A DNA stretch of 64,000 nt from assembly GCA_025057115.1 (NCBI GenBank), contig JANWWZ010000003.1, positions 177,025 to 241,024 of the forward strand, in the 5' to 3' direction. This DNA is from Bernardetiaceae bacterium (GTDB taxonomy: Bacteria; Bacteroidota; Bacteroidia; Cytophagales; Thermoflexibacteraceae). Made by a program: the position numbers and the translations under genes. The notes below the pieces were generated by a model. The model had not been told where the DNA came from and did not search any database. It saw only the letters and a program-made list of their open reading frames with translations. Numbering within the stretch: position 1 is the first letter of the stretch; each line of letters opens with the position of its first letter. Positions 27,550 through 36,146 of the stretch are shown piece by piece.

Positions 27550-27582
27550 TTTGCCGCTTAATTTAAAAAATGCATATTTTTG
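27550..27582 (+). promoter_or_regulatory. Promoter of the bamD operon
   Basis: TTTG at 27550-27553 and a perfect TATTTTTG at 27575-27582, 21 bases apart. The expected transcription start is within a few bases of the ATG at 27588. The promoter overlaps the more upstream in-frame ATG at 27570, which rules that start out. Confidence 0.75.
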
Positions 27583-27587
27583 CAGTT

Positions 27588-28475
27588 ATGCTAATTTTCA
27601 AAAACTCGCAATCAGTTACTTCACTATTACTGGTTGCGGCCCTGGCTAGCGCTTGCAGTAAGTTCCAAAAAATACTCAAAAGCGATGACTGGCGATTGCG
27701 CTATAATGCCGCTATAGAATACTATGAAAAAAAGGCAGACTACTACCGAGCAGGCATCTTGTTAGAAGATCTCGTACCTATTATTCGCGGCACTCCTGAG
27801 GCGGAAAAAGCGCAATTTTATTGGGCTTACTGCCATTACAAGCAAGGGCAATACGAAACTTCCGCAGCAGAATTCAAAAAGTTTCACGATACTTATACGC
27901 GTAGCATTTATGCAGAAGAAGCCTTGTACATGCACTGCTATTCTCTTTACATGAGTTCACCCCCCGTGCATCTGGACCAAAAAAATACTATCACTGCCAT
28001 TGACGCTTTTCAAGATTTCATCAACCGCTATCCTAAAAGTCCTTATGCTCAGCAAGCTGCCAGCAATATTGCTACCTTGCGCCTGAAGTTGGAAACTAAA
28101 GCATTTAAAAATGCAAAACTTTATCAGCAGTTAGAGCGTTACAAATCGGCAGTGATTGCTTACGACAACTTTAAAAAAGACTTTCCTGACTCTCGCTATC
28201 AAGAAGAAGCAGCATTTCGGAAAATAGAGGCTCAATACCTTTTAGCTAGCAATAGCTATTTAGAGAAAAAGCGCGAGCGTTTTAATGAAATGATCCAAAT
28301 GTATCACGCTTTTGTGGACAAGTATCCTCAGAGCATTTTTCTGCGCCAAGCAGAAAACCTTTTTGAAAATGCGCAAAAGCAGCTAAAAAACCTCGCTTCT
28401 TTAGAAGCTGCTATGCAAAAAGAGCAAGAAAAAACTGACAAGGAAAAAATAAAAATAACTCAAAGTGGTAACTAA
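27588..28475 (+). CDS. bamD: BamD-like outer-membrane assembly lipoprotein
   Basis: 295 residues from the ATG at 27588. The lipobox LASAC places the lipidated Cys at about residue 23. Five TPR-like helical pairs follow (YNAAIEYYEKKADYYRAGIL, AQFYWAYCHYKQGQYETSAAEFKKF, SIYAEEALYMHCYSLYM), the BamD/YfiO pattern, with a Lys/Glu-rich tail. BamD binds BamA and helps fold outer-membrane proteins. It heads an operon with rpoZ, coaBC and the PorD-like gene, a Bacteroidota-specific order. The promoter lies so close that the mRNA may be nearly leaderless. Confidence 0.9.
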   Translation: MLIFKNSQSVTSLLLVAALASACSKFQKILKSDDWRLRYNAAIEYYEKKADYYRAGILLEDLVPIIRGTPEAEKAQFYWAYCHYKQGQYETSAAEFKKFHDTYTRSIYAEEALYMHCYSLYMSSPPVHLDQKNTITAIDAFQDFINRYPKSPYAQQAASNIATLRLKLETKAFKNAKLYQQLERYKSAVIAYDNFKKDFPDSRYQEEAAFRKIEAQYLLASNSYLEKKRERFNEMIQMYHAFVDKYPQSIFLRQAENLFENAQKQLKNLASLEAAMQKEQEKTDKEKIKITQSGN

Positions 28476-28488
28476 ATGTACACAACAT

Positions 28489-28818
28489 ATGTCTAAGCAT
28501 AAGTACAACAGCCCTACTTCTTTGATTACACGCGATATTTCCAAGATTGCCGATATGGTCAATGGCAATCTGTACGAAGCAGTAGTGATTATTTCTAAGC
28601 GCGCTCGACAGATCTCTGCCAAACTCAAGGAGGAGTTGGCGCAAAAGCTAGAGGAGTTCTCCAGTGGTATTGATACCTTGGAGGAAGTGCATGAAAACCG
28701 AGAGCAAATAGAAATTTCCAAGTATTATGAACGCCTTCCCAAGCCTACCACCATTGCTACCGATGAATTTTTGGAAGGTAAACTAGTATTTTATCGCGCT
28801 GAGAATGAGGAAGAATAA
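28489..28818 (+). CDS. rpoZ: RNA polymerase omega subunit (RpoZ-like)
   Basis: A 109-residue protein from the ATG at 28489. The core LITRDISKIADMVNGNLYEAVVIISKRARQI is the omega helix that clamps the beta-prime C-terminus. The remainder is charged and helical and typical of the divergent Bacteroidota omega, with a C-terminal acidic tail. It is 13 bases after bamD and six before coaBC. This polymerase gene and rpoB are thus within 9 kb, while rpoC is not seen in the window. Confidence 0.9.
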   Translation: MSKHKYNSPTSLITRDISKIADMVNGNLYEAVVIISKRARQISAKLKEELAQKLEEFSSGIDTLEEVHENREQIEISKYYERLPKPTTIATDEFLEGKLVFYRAENEEE

Positions 28819-28824
28819 TAAAGC

Positions 28825-30045
28825 ATGCTGAAAGGCAAAAAAATTCTCATAGGAGTTTGTGGTAGCATTGCAGCGTACAAAATTGCTGGGTTAGTTCGGT
28901 TGCTGGTCAAACAAGAGGCGGAGGTTCAGCTTATTATGACCCCGGCTGCCACCCATTTTATCACGCCGCTCACGCTGGCAACTCTTTCCCGAAAACCTGT
29001 TCTGTTGGACTACATAGCTAATCCTCATACTGGAGAGTGGAATAATCACGTGGCACTGGGGCTGTGGGCAGACTTGTTGCTCATTGCCCCAGCAAGTGCT
29101 CATACACTAGCCAAAATGGCACATGGCATATGCGATAATTTGCTGATGGCGGTGTACTTGTCTGCCCGTTGCCCTGTAGCTATTGCCCCTGCTATGGATG
29201 TGGATATGTGGTTGCATCCTTCTACTGAGCGAAATGTAAATCAGTTGCAAGCAGATGGGTGCCATTTGATACCTCCCCAAGAAGGAGAGCTAGCCAGTGG
29301 ATTGTATGGAAAAGGGCGCATGGCTGAGCCAGAGCAACTACTGGAGTGGATCAGCAATTTTTTCGCCATTGGCTCAATGCTGGAAAACAAAACAGTATTG
29401 CTCACTGCTGGACCTACCATTGAACCCCTCGACCCTGTGCGATACATTACCAATCACTCCACAGGTAAGATGGGTTACGCTTTAGCAAATGCCTTTGCTC
29501 AAGCAGGAGCGCAGGTGCAACTAGTCTCTGGACCTGTTCATTTGAACTTGCAACATTACAGGGTCAAAACGATTCCCGTAACAACAGCTCGCCAAATGTA
29601 TGAAGCAGTGTCTAGCCACTGGGCGCAAGCAGATGTCATTGTGCATTCTGCAGCAGTGGCAGATTACGCGCCAGCCTCTCCTGCTACTCAAAAAATTAAA
29701 AAAACATCTGATACCTTCTGGCTGGAACTCACCAAAAATCCAGACATTGCAGCGGAAATCGGAAAGCAATTGTTGCCCTGGCAAGTGCACGTCGGGTTTG
29801 CACTGGAAACTGAAAATGAAGAAACAAACGCGCAAGAAAAAATGAAAAGGAAAAACTTTGACCTTATTGTGCTCAATTCCCTCAATGAACAAGGAGCGGG
29901 TTTTGGACATTCAACCAACAAGGTTACCTTGTTTTTTCGAGATGGCAGACGAGAAGCCTTACCGCTGATGACCAAGGCAAACGTTGCGCGCATTATTGTC
30001 GAACGCGTTGCTCAAATGGTTTTGGCTAAAAAACATGTGGTGTAA
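28825..30045 (+). CDS. coaBC: Bifunctional phosphopantothenoylcysteine decarboxylase/synthetase CoaBC
   Basis: 406 residues. The N-terminal HFCD flavoprotein half (CoaC, ~1-180) begins KKILIGVCGSIAAYKIAGLVR and has the catalytic His in NNHVALGLWADLLLIAPAS. The C-terminal CoaB half starts at VLLTAGPTIEPLDPVRYITN and holds the CTP site (KMGYALANAFAQAGA, SAAVADYAP). Two CoaC residues differ from the E. coli/plant pattern: PAMD instead of PAMN, and ELASG instead of ELACG, so the usual Asn and flap Cys are replaced. My recollection is that these changes occur in other Bacteroidota too. With panC and panD the window covers pantothenate and two following CoA steps. Confidence 0.95.
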   Translation: MLKGKKILIGVCGSIAAYKIAGLVRLLVKQEAEVQLIMTPAATHFITPLTLATLSRKPVLLDYIANPHTGEWNNHVALGLWADLLLIAPASAHTLAKMAHGICDNLLMAVYLSARCPVAIAPAMDVDMWLHPSTERNVNQLQADGCHLIPPQEGELASGLYGKGRMAEPEQLLEWISNFFAIGSMLENKTVLLTAGPTIEPLDPVRYITNHSTGKMGYALANAFAQAGAQVQLVSGPVHLNLQHYRVKTIPVTTARQMYEAVSSHWAQADVIVHSAAVADYAPASPATQKIKKTSDTFWLELTKNPDIAAEIGKQLLPWQVHVGFALETENEETNAQEKMKRKNFDLIVLNSLNEQGAGFGHSTNKVTLFFRDGRREALPLMTKANVARIIVERVAQMVLAKKHVV

Positions 30046-30940
30046 AGGCTGTTTTGTTTTCATCATGTCGATAGGCTTGCTTTGGAGACAAGCCTGCGGA
30101 CAAGAACTCAATGCTAATGTCATCATCAACGATGTGCAAGTGCAAACCCAAGAGCGCCAAGTAATTCAACAACTGCGCGAGGCTATTGCCAATTTTATCA
30201 ACACCACTCGCTGGACTAACGACAACTACAAATCTCACGAAAGAATTAAATGCAACTTTCTTATTACTCTTACTGCAAACACTGACGTTGCTAGTGGACG
30301 CTACACAGCTAATGTACAAGTGCAATCCAGTCGACCAGTGTATGGCACGAACTACGAAACAATATTGCTCACTTTCTTTGACCGCAACTTCAACTTTGAG
30401 TTCTTTCCCTCTCAGCCATTGATTTTTACAGAGAACGTTTTCTCTACCAATCTAACGGCTATGCTGGCTTATTATGCCTACGCTATTTTGGCATTGGATG
30501 CAGATTCATTCGCCCCTCAAGGGGGTAATCCGCACATTGACCGATTGCTCAACATTCTCAACAATTCTCAACAGGCAGGAGCGGCAGGATGGAACAATAC
30601 CGATAGCCGCAATCGATATTTTATAGCTGAAAATCTCAACAATCCGCAGTTAAATGGCTACCGCGAGGCGTTATACCTCTATCATCGCAAGGGATTGGAC
30701 TACTTTGCCGATAATCCCGAACTTGCGCGCAAAAATATTGCAGAAGCAATTCGCAAAATCAACCAAGCTAATCAACTGCGACCTAATGCAGTGCTTATCA
30801 ATGCCTTTTTTGACTCGAAGGCGGAAGAACTCATGCACATTTTTTCAAGAGCGGAAGCACCCCTGCGCAAAGAAATAGGCACTATCCTGACTCGATTGGA
30901 CCCTACTAACGCCAGTCGTTACCAAGTTCTACTGAAATAA
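30035..30940 (+). CDS. porD: DUF4835 (PorD-like) exported protein
   Basis: 301 residues from the ATG at 30035, overlapping coaBC by 11 bases; this start gives a signal peptide ending QACGQE. The mature protein opens LNANVIINDVQVQTQERQVIQ, the DUF4835 hallmark, with FVFSTNLTAMLAYYAY-like and NRYFIAENLNNPQLNGYREALY segments. The family is named PorD for its association with type IX secretion in Bacteroidota; its exact role there is unclear. It is the last gene of the bamD operon; recN, which often follows, is absent. Confidence 0.85.
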   Translation: MWCKGCFVFIMSIGLLWRQACGQELNANVIINDVQVQTQERQVIQQLREAIANFINTTRWTNDNYKSHERIKCNFLITLTANTDVASGRYTANVQVQSSRPVYGTNYETILLTFFDRNFNFEFFPSQPLIFTENVFSTNLTAMLAYYAYAILALDADSFAPQGGNPHIDRLLNILNNSQQAGAAGWNNTDSRNRYFIAENLNNPQLNGYREALYLYHRKGLDYFADNPELARKNIAEAIRKINQANQLRPNAVLINAFFDSKAEELMHIFSRAEAPLRKEIGTILTRLDPTNASRYQVLLK

Positions 30941-30967
30941 TGAAAGCAGTTTTGATGATTCTATTGA

Positions 30968-31021
30968 GGCGTTCTGGCTGCTAGTAAATAAATCAGGTTG
31001 AGAAAAACGCCCATATTGCTT
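30968..31021 (+). terminator. Possible terminator of the bamD operon
   Basis: GGCGTT (30968-30973) and AACGCC (31016-31021) could pair across a long loop and are followed by CATATTGCTTTTTTATTG. The long loop makes this weak. Confidence 0.3.
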
Positions 31022-31113
31022 TTTTATTGATATAATTTTATCAAATAAAACAATTTTAAACAAAATAAATTATGTTTTACTAACTTTTTTACATAAGTCA
31101 AAAATTTACTGCC

Positions 31114-31697
31114 TTAATCCGAAAAGTTTTGCGTATCCATAACAGCATTTGGATAACGTTTTAAACTACCGATGAAAGCTCCACAGCCTAGATGTTTGTA
31201 GCTTTCGTTAAGTATGTTAGCACAATGTCCAGGAGACTGCATCCAAGTCGCTACCATTTCTTCAGCTTGTTTTAAATAACTACTACGAAGGTATGGTTGG
31301 CAAACAATATTTTCGCCGATTACGTATTTTCGAACGCCCTGCGCTAGCAAGCGCTGCCAAAGATGCCTTTTGCCAGGTAACGGGCTTTTGTGAGAAAAAA
31401 ATTGTGCTCTATCATGTCTTTTGAGTGCTCAAAGGCAGCTTTTTCCAAGCCGGGAGAGTGCTCTAAAGTAGGGAGTTGATGCATCTCACGTTGGTGGTTA
31501 GTAATGTAGAAAATGGCAGCATTGAGCAAACCATAGTCCACATTTTTAGGGTCGATGGGTCGGTGAACCATCTCGAGTTTAATAAAAGTAGAGTAGGTGT
31601 GCTTTTGGTACATTTCCGGCGTCCATTTTTGCGCGTAGGTGGTGGTACAAACCAAAATTACAGCTGCAAACAACAGGCTTTGTTGGATGGCTTTCAT
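31114..31697 (-). pseudogene. CAP/SCP-domain exported protein, single-base frameshift
   Basis: The first frame (start 31697) gives a signal peptide (residues 1-22, ending TYAQ) and the front of a CAP domain (HQREMHQLPTLEHSPGLEKA, HSKDMIEHNFF). The domain continues in another frame (SHKSPLPGKRHLWQRLLAQG, GENIVCQ, WMQSPGHCANILN), with all four CAP-site residues (two His, two Glu) preserved across the two pieces. The break is in a 7-base A run on the plus strand (31395-31401); one extra base would restore one continuous ~194-residue protein. It could be a sequencing error, a slippage/phase-variable site or a young pseudogene. Confidence 0.9.
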
Positions 31698-31945
31698 AAC
31701 AACATCTAAGTTGGGAAAATTTGTAAAAAATTTATAACAATATTTTTGTCAATTTGATAAATTAGAAAAAAGTTAAAGTAGGGCAAAAAAAGATACTTAA
31801 AAAACTAAAATTTTGCTTAATTGCGATGCTAGCGAGTTTGAAATGCAGAAGAATACTAGAGCAATTTAGTTTTTGAAAGTTTAAACATTAAAATGAAATA
31901 TATTTAACAATGATGTAAAAAATATCGTATATTGCGGCTGGATGG
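31698..31945. other. AT-rich intergenic region
   Basis: About 250 bases between the CAP gene start and the stop of the dehydratase gene. Very AT-rich with several A/T runs; no ORF, promoter pair or stable hairpin stands out. Confidence 0.4.
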
Positions 31946-32929
31946 TTAATTGTCTAAAACAAATTCCTGGTAATATCTGGCAAAAAAATCGTCTAAATCT
32001 ACGTTGCCTCCTGTGAGTATGATTCCAATGCGCTTGCCTTGAAGGTATTCAGGGCGATTTTCCAACAATGCAGCAAGTGGAACGGCGCAAGAAGGTTCTA
32101 TGACTATTTTAAGCCTCTCCCAAATGAAGCGCATGGCGAGGACAATATTTTCTTCAGAAGTGGTTAAAATATCTTGCACATAGTTGCGAATAATAGCAAA
32201 AGTTTTGTCGCCCAGTGAAGTGCGCAATCCATCGGCAATTGTCGAGGGATTGTTAGAAGGAATGATGTAACCAGCATAAAACGACTGGTGGGCGTCATCG
32301 GCGTTCTTCGGTTCGGCTCCCAGTACGGCAGTAGAAGGCGAGAAGTAATGCGCCGCCAATGCTGTTCCGCTGAGCAGTCCGCCGCCACCACAGGGTGCTA
32401 TGATGAAGTCCAACCCTTCCACTTGTTCTAGCAGTTCATAAGCGCAGGTAGCTTGCCCAGCAATGGTGCGGTAGTCGTTATAAGGTGGGATGAATTCAGC
32501 TCCCGTTTTTTGGACTATTTTGTCAAGTGTTTCTTGGCGTGCCTGTAAAGTGGGCTGGCAGAAAATGACCGTGCCACCTGCTGCTTCAACACCTCGAACT
32601 TTAATTCTGGGCGCATTTTCAGGCATGACCACGTAAGCAGGAATATGGCGCAATTGAGCAGCCTTTGCCACCGCTTGCCCATGATTGCCCGAAGAATGCG
32701 TAGCCACTCCTTTGGCTGCTGCTTCATCGGAAAGAGAAAAAACGGCATTTACTGCGCCGCGCATTTTAAATGAACCAGTGCGCTGAAAATTTTCGCATTT
32801 GAAAAACAGTTCTGCATCGGCTATTTTATTAAGAGAACCGCTGGTGAGCACAGGTGTCAACTGAACATGTGGGCGAAGACGAACAAGAGCTTGCTCGATA
32901 GTTGCTCGCGTAGGAAAATCTTCCTTCAT
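31946..32929 (-). CDS. PLP-dependent threonine dehydratase / serine racemase-like enzyme
   Basis: A 327-residue fold-type II PLP enzyme. The PLP lysine is in FQRTGSFKMRGA, the substrate loop is HSSGNHGQAVA and the phosphate-binding glycine loop is CGGGGLLSG. There is no C-terminal ACT or regulatory domain, so it belongs to the short catabolic threonine dehydratase/serine racemase group (deamination of Ser/Thr or racemisation of Ser), not biosynthetic IlvA. The two activities cannot be separated from sequence alone. Its 5' end faces the divergent M20 gene. Confidence 0.87.
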   Translation of the reverse strand: MKEDFPTRATIEQALVRLRPHVQLTPVLTSGSLNKIADAELFFKCENFQRTGSFKMRGAVNAVFSLSDEAAAKGVATHSSGNHGQAVAKAAQLRHIPAYVVMPENAPRIKVRGVEAAGGTVIFCQPTLQARQETLDKIVQKTGAEFIPPYNDYRTIAGQATCAYELLEQVEGLDFIIAPCGGGGLLSGTALAAHYFSPSTAVLGAEPKNADDAHQSFYAGYIIPSNNPSTIADGLRTSLGDKTFAIIRNYVQDILTTSEENIVLAMRFIWERLKIVIEPSCAVPLAALLENRPEYLQGKRIGIILTGGNVDLDDFFARYYQEFVLDN

Positions 32930-32946
32930 CGGTCAAAGAGAGTAAA

Positions 32947-32976
32947 TTTGTTTTCTAGTGAATTTCGCTAAATTTG
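32947..32976 (+). promoter_or_regulatory. Promoter of the M20 amidohydrolase gene
   Basis: TTTG at 32947-32950 and TAAATTTG at 32969-32976, spaced 18 bases, match the Bacteroidota consensus. It overlaps an upstream in-frame ATG at 32958, supporting the start at 32994. Confidence 0.72.
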
Positions 32977-32993
32977 GTCAAACTGCAGATGCT

Positions 32994-34454
32994 ATGAAAA
33001 AAACTACTATTGCCTTGTCTCTTATCCTTTGCTGGTGGTTTGCTGCCCAAGCTCAAGATAGGAAATTAATGCACCACAAGGATCAAGACAAACTGCTACT
33101 TTGGCAATCTATAGATAAAAAATTTGCCCAATACGCAAAAGCGGCGCGGCAAATATGGTCTTTTGCTGAACTGGGCTACTTAGAGTATAAAAGCTCAGCA
33201 CTGTTGCAAAGTATTTTAACTGAAGCAGGTTTTCAAGTGGAAAGCGGCGTTGCAGGATTGCCTACTGCTTTTGTGGCTACCTACGGCAAGGGAACTCCTG
33301 TAATAGGCATTTTAGCAGAGTTTGATGCCTTACCGGGACTTTCCCAAGATACAGTACCCTATCGTAAACCCCTGGTGGAAGGAGGCAGCGGACACGGCTG
33401 CGGTCATAATCTCTTTGGAGTGGCTTCCTCGGCAGCTGCCATTGCCTTAAAGGAATATTTACAACAAAACCGATTAGCTGGCACGATTAAAGTTTTTGGC
33501 ACCCCTGCTGAAGAAGGCGGAGCAGGAAAAGTATTCATGGCGCGTGAAGGAATTTTTAACGGACTGGATGCTGTACTTCACTGGCATCCAGCGGCTTATA
33601 ATGCAGCCAATGCAGAAGGTTGCCTAGCTATGGTAAGCGGAAAATTTCGCTTTTACGGTCAAGCAGCCCATGCTGCGGCAAGTCCTGAGCGCGGTCGCTC
33701 CGCTTTGGACGGACTGGAAGCGATGAACTTCATGGTAAACCTCTTGCGCGAGCACATTCCCCAAGAAGGGCGCATTCATTACGTAATTACTCGCGGAGGA
33801 ACGGCAGCCAACGTGGTTCCAGACTATGCTGAAGCGGAATACATTGTGCGCATGCCCAACCACGAGGCAGCAATGGAGTTATGGGAGAGAGTTACTAAAG
33901 CAGCCGAAGGAGCAGCAATAGGAACGGGTACTAAAGTACAGTACGAAATTACCGCCGCTCACATGGGATTGCTCCCCAATGAAACATTAGCCTCCGTGAT
34001 GCATAGCAATCTTACCAAAGTAGGAGGAGTGAAGTACGATGAACGCGAGCGCGCTTTTGCAGAAGAGTTGTGCACTACGATGGGCAAAAATTTGCCTCCC
34101 CTAAAGACAGCTGAAGAAATACAGCCTTTTCAACAATCCTTTTTTTACGCCTCTACGGATGTGGGCGATATCAGCTGGCTTGTTCCCACTACGGGATTAA
34201 ATACCGCCACCTGGGTACCTGGCACTGCTGCTCATACCTGGCAGGCTACCGCTACTGACGGCATGAGCATCGGCATGAAGGGCATGATAAATGCAGCCAA
34301 AACTCTTGCCGCTACTGGACTGGATCTGCTTACCAATCCCCAACTATTACAAAAAGCCAAAGCAGAATTAAACAACCGCCGCGGTGCTAATTTTCAATAC
34401 AAGTCCATGATTGGAAATATTCAGCCGCCGTTCAATTATCGCAAGGGATTATAG
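32994..34454 (+). CDS. Exported M20 amidohydrolase (AbgB/ILR1-like)
   Basis: 486 residues from the ATG at 32994, which begins a signal peptide (KKTTIALSLILCWWFAAQAQ). Metal and catalytic motifs of the M20D amidohydrolases are present: ILAEFDALPG, the HGCGHN segment, GTPAEEGGAGK and the conserved His in VLHWHPAAYN. This group hydrolyses N-acyl-amino-acid amides (aminobenzoyl-glutamate, hippurate, plant auxin conjugates). Being exported, it acts in the periplasm. Next to it lies a GH3 ligase, a family that makes such amides. Confidence 0.9.
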   Translation: MKKTTIALSLILCWWFAAQAQDRKLMHHKDQDKLLLWQSIDKKFAQYAKAARQIWSFAELGYLEYKSSALLQSILTEAGFQVESGVAGLPTAFVATYGKGTPVIGILAEFDALPGLSQDTVPYRKPLVEGGSGHGCGHNLFGVASSAAAIALKEYLQQNRLAGTIKVFGTPAEEGGAGKVFMAREGIFNGLDAVLHWHPAAYNAANAEGCLAMVSGKFRFYGQAAHAAASPERGRSALDGLEAMNFMVNLLREHIPQEGRIHYVITRGGTAANVVPDYAEAEYIVRMPNHEAAMELWERVTKAAEGAAIGTGTKVQYEITAAHMGLLPNETLASVMHSNLTKVGGVKYDERERAFAEELCTTMGKNLPPLKTAEEIQPFQQSFFYASTDVGDISWLVPTTGLNTATWVPGTAAHTWQATATDGMSIGMKGMINAAKTLAATGLDLLTNPQLLQKAKAELNNRRGANFQYKSMIGNIQPPFNYRKGL

Positions 34455-34465
34455 GAAGCAAAATA

Positions 34466-34497
34466 CCTCTTGTTGGCTTATTATAGCCAAGCAGAGG
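34466..34497 (+). terminator. Hairpin after the M20 gene, possible terminator
   Basis: CCTCT-tg-TTGGCT pairs with AGCCAA-gc-AGAGG around a 6-base loop, 11 bp in all with a 2x2 internal loop. A T-run (TTTGTTTTTG) begins a few bases later, just before the GH3 start. It may partly separate the two genes. Confidence 0.5.
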
Positions 34498-34516
34498 GCT
34501 TGATTTGTTTTTGACT

Positions 34517-36013
34517 ATGATTCGTTCTACACTTGCCCGCCCATTTGCAGCTTGGATAGTTAGGCAGCAAAGGCGCTGGTCCTCTCAACCAGTGGAAACT
34601 CAATTTGCTCTATTGAAAAAACTCGTCCATGCGGCAAAAGATACTCTTTTTGGCAAAGCGCATCACTTTAGCGACATTAAGCATTACGATGATTTTCGCC
34701 GCTTGGTTCCTATACGGGATTATGAAGACTTTCAACCTTATATCCAGCGCATCATAAAAGGAGAAAGCAATGTGCTTTGGAGAGGCAAGCCTGCTTACTT
34801 TGCCAAGACTTCTGGGACTACTTCAGGGGTTAAGTACATTCCTCTATCCCGTGAATCTGTGCCCTATCACATTCAAGCGGCTCGCGATGCTCTCATGTGC
34901 TATGCCCACCAAACTGATAATTTTGATTTTTTAGACCGAAAGTTAATTTTTCTTTCTGGAAGCCCTGTTTTGGAGAAAAAAGGAGATATTTTAACGGGAA
35001 GATTATCAGGCATAGTAAACCATCACGTGCCTGCTTGGCTGCGCGGCAATCAAATGCCTAGCTATGCCACCAATTGCATTGAGGACTGGGAAGAAAAGCT
35101 CAACCGAATTGTAGAGGAAACCCTCCAAGCAGATATGTCGCTCATTTCAGGTATTCCGCCTTGGGTGCAAATGTATTTTGATCGAATTTGTGAAAGGACG
35201 GGTAAAAAAATAAGCCAAGTATTTCCCAACTTTTCTGTTTTTGTTTATGGAGGGGTTAATTTTCAACCTTATAAAGCAAAAATTTTCGACTCCATCGGCA
35301 AGATCATAGATAGTGTAGAAACTTATCCTGCCTCAGAAGGTTTTATTGCCTACCAAGATAGCCAAGAAGAGCCTGGGCTGCTCTTGCTGCTCAATCACGG
35401 CATTTTTTATGAATTTGTTCCAGCAGAGGAATATTTCAAGCCTAATCCGCCGCGGTTGCATATCGGTCAAGTGGAGTTAGGGGTCAATTACGCTCTGATT
35501 ATGAGCACAAACGCTGGACTTTGGAGCTATTCCATTGGCGATACAGTCAAATTTGTTAGCAAAAATCCTTATCGCTTAGTAGTTACAGGACGCATCAAGC
35601 ACTTTATTTCTGCTTTTGGCGAGCACGTCATCGGCGAAGAGGTTGAAAAAGCCTTGGAATATGCCTTGCGACGGCATCCTGAAACCATGGTTACTGAATT
35701 CACTGTAGCGCCGCAGGTCAATCCTCCTCAAGGAGGGAAGCCCTATCACGAGTGGCTCATTGCCTTTGCCCAACAGCCTCATAATTTAGAAGCCTTTGCC
35801 AGAGACATAGACCAGCAACTAAGGCAACTCAACTGTTACTATGACGACTTAATCCGCGGCAACATCCTTCGCCAATTAGTAATTACTCCTTTACCTCAAG
35901 ATGCTTTCATTCACTACATGAAATCACTTGGCAAGTTAGGAGGACAAAACAAAGTCCCCCGTTTGAGCAACACGCGCCAAATTGCTGATGAATTGCTCAA
36001 ATTCCACAGATGA
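34517..36013 (+). CDS. GH3-family acyl-acid amido synthetase
   Basis: 498 residues from the ATG at 34517 (a TTG at 34505 is also open). The three adenylation motifs of the GH3 family are visible: the P-loop SGTTSGVKYIP (about residue 106), YPASEGFIAYQ and YSIGDTVKF. In plants GH3 enzymes use ATP to join amino acids to auxin or jasmonate; bacterial members are common in Bacteroidota but their substrates are unknown. No signal peptide, so cytosolic. The adjacent amide-cleaving M20 enzyme suggests a conjugate-related pathway; this is inference. Confidence 0.92.
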   Translation: MIRSTLARPFAAWIVRQQRRWSSQPVETQFALLKKLVHAAKDTLFGKAHHFSDIKHYDDFRRLVPIRDYEDFQPYIQRIIKGESNVLWRGKPAYFAKTSGTTSGVKYIPLSRESVPYHIQAARDALMCYAHQTDNFDFLDRKLIFLSGSPVLEKKGDILTGRLSGIVNHHVPAWLRGNQMPSYATNCIEDWEEKLNRIVEETLQADMSLISGIPPWVQMYFDRICERTGKKISQVFPNFSVFVYGGVNFQPYKAKIFDSIGKIIDSVETYPASEGFIAYQDSQEEPGLLLLLNHGIFYEFVPAEEYFKPNPPRLHIGQVELGVNYALIMSTNAGLWSYSIGDTVKFVSKNPYRLVVTGRIKHFISAFGEHVIGEEVEKALEYALRRHPETMVTEFTVAPQVNPPQGGKPYHEWLIAFAQQPHNLEAFARDIDQQLRQLNCYYDDLIRGNILRQLVITPLPQDAFIHYMKSLGKLGGQNKVPRLSNTRQIADELLKFHR

Positions 36014-36146
36014 GTTCCTTTTTTACTTTGCGGTTGATATAGTTCAGCATACCAATTGCCGAAAGTCGCGGGCAATCAAAGGTGGCCGAATGCAAATCAA
36101 TAGGGACAAGCCCTAGACGGCAGTGAGATAAAGTAAGTATTGCGCC

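Noticed and set aside
27570..27587. Upstream ATG for the BamD-like protein
   Set aside because: It lies inside the promoter -7 region; the ATG at 27588 gives a clean lipoprotein signal.
31946..32929. Biosynthetic IlvA for the PLP enzyme
   Set aside because: No C-terminal regulatory domain and no branched-chain genes nearby; the short catabolic or racemase type fits better.
32958..32993. Upstream ATG for the M20 amidohydrolase
   Set aside because: It overlaps the predicted promoter; the ATG at 32994 begins a normal signal peptide.
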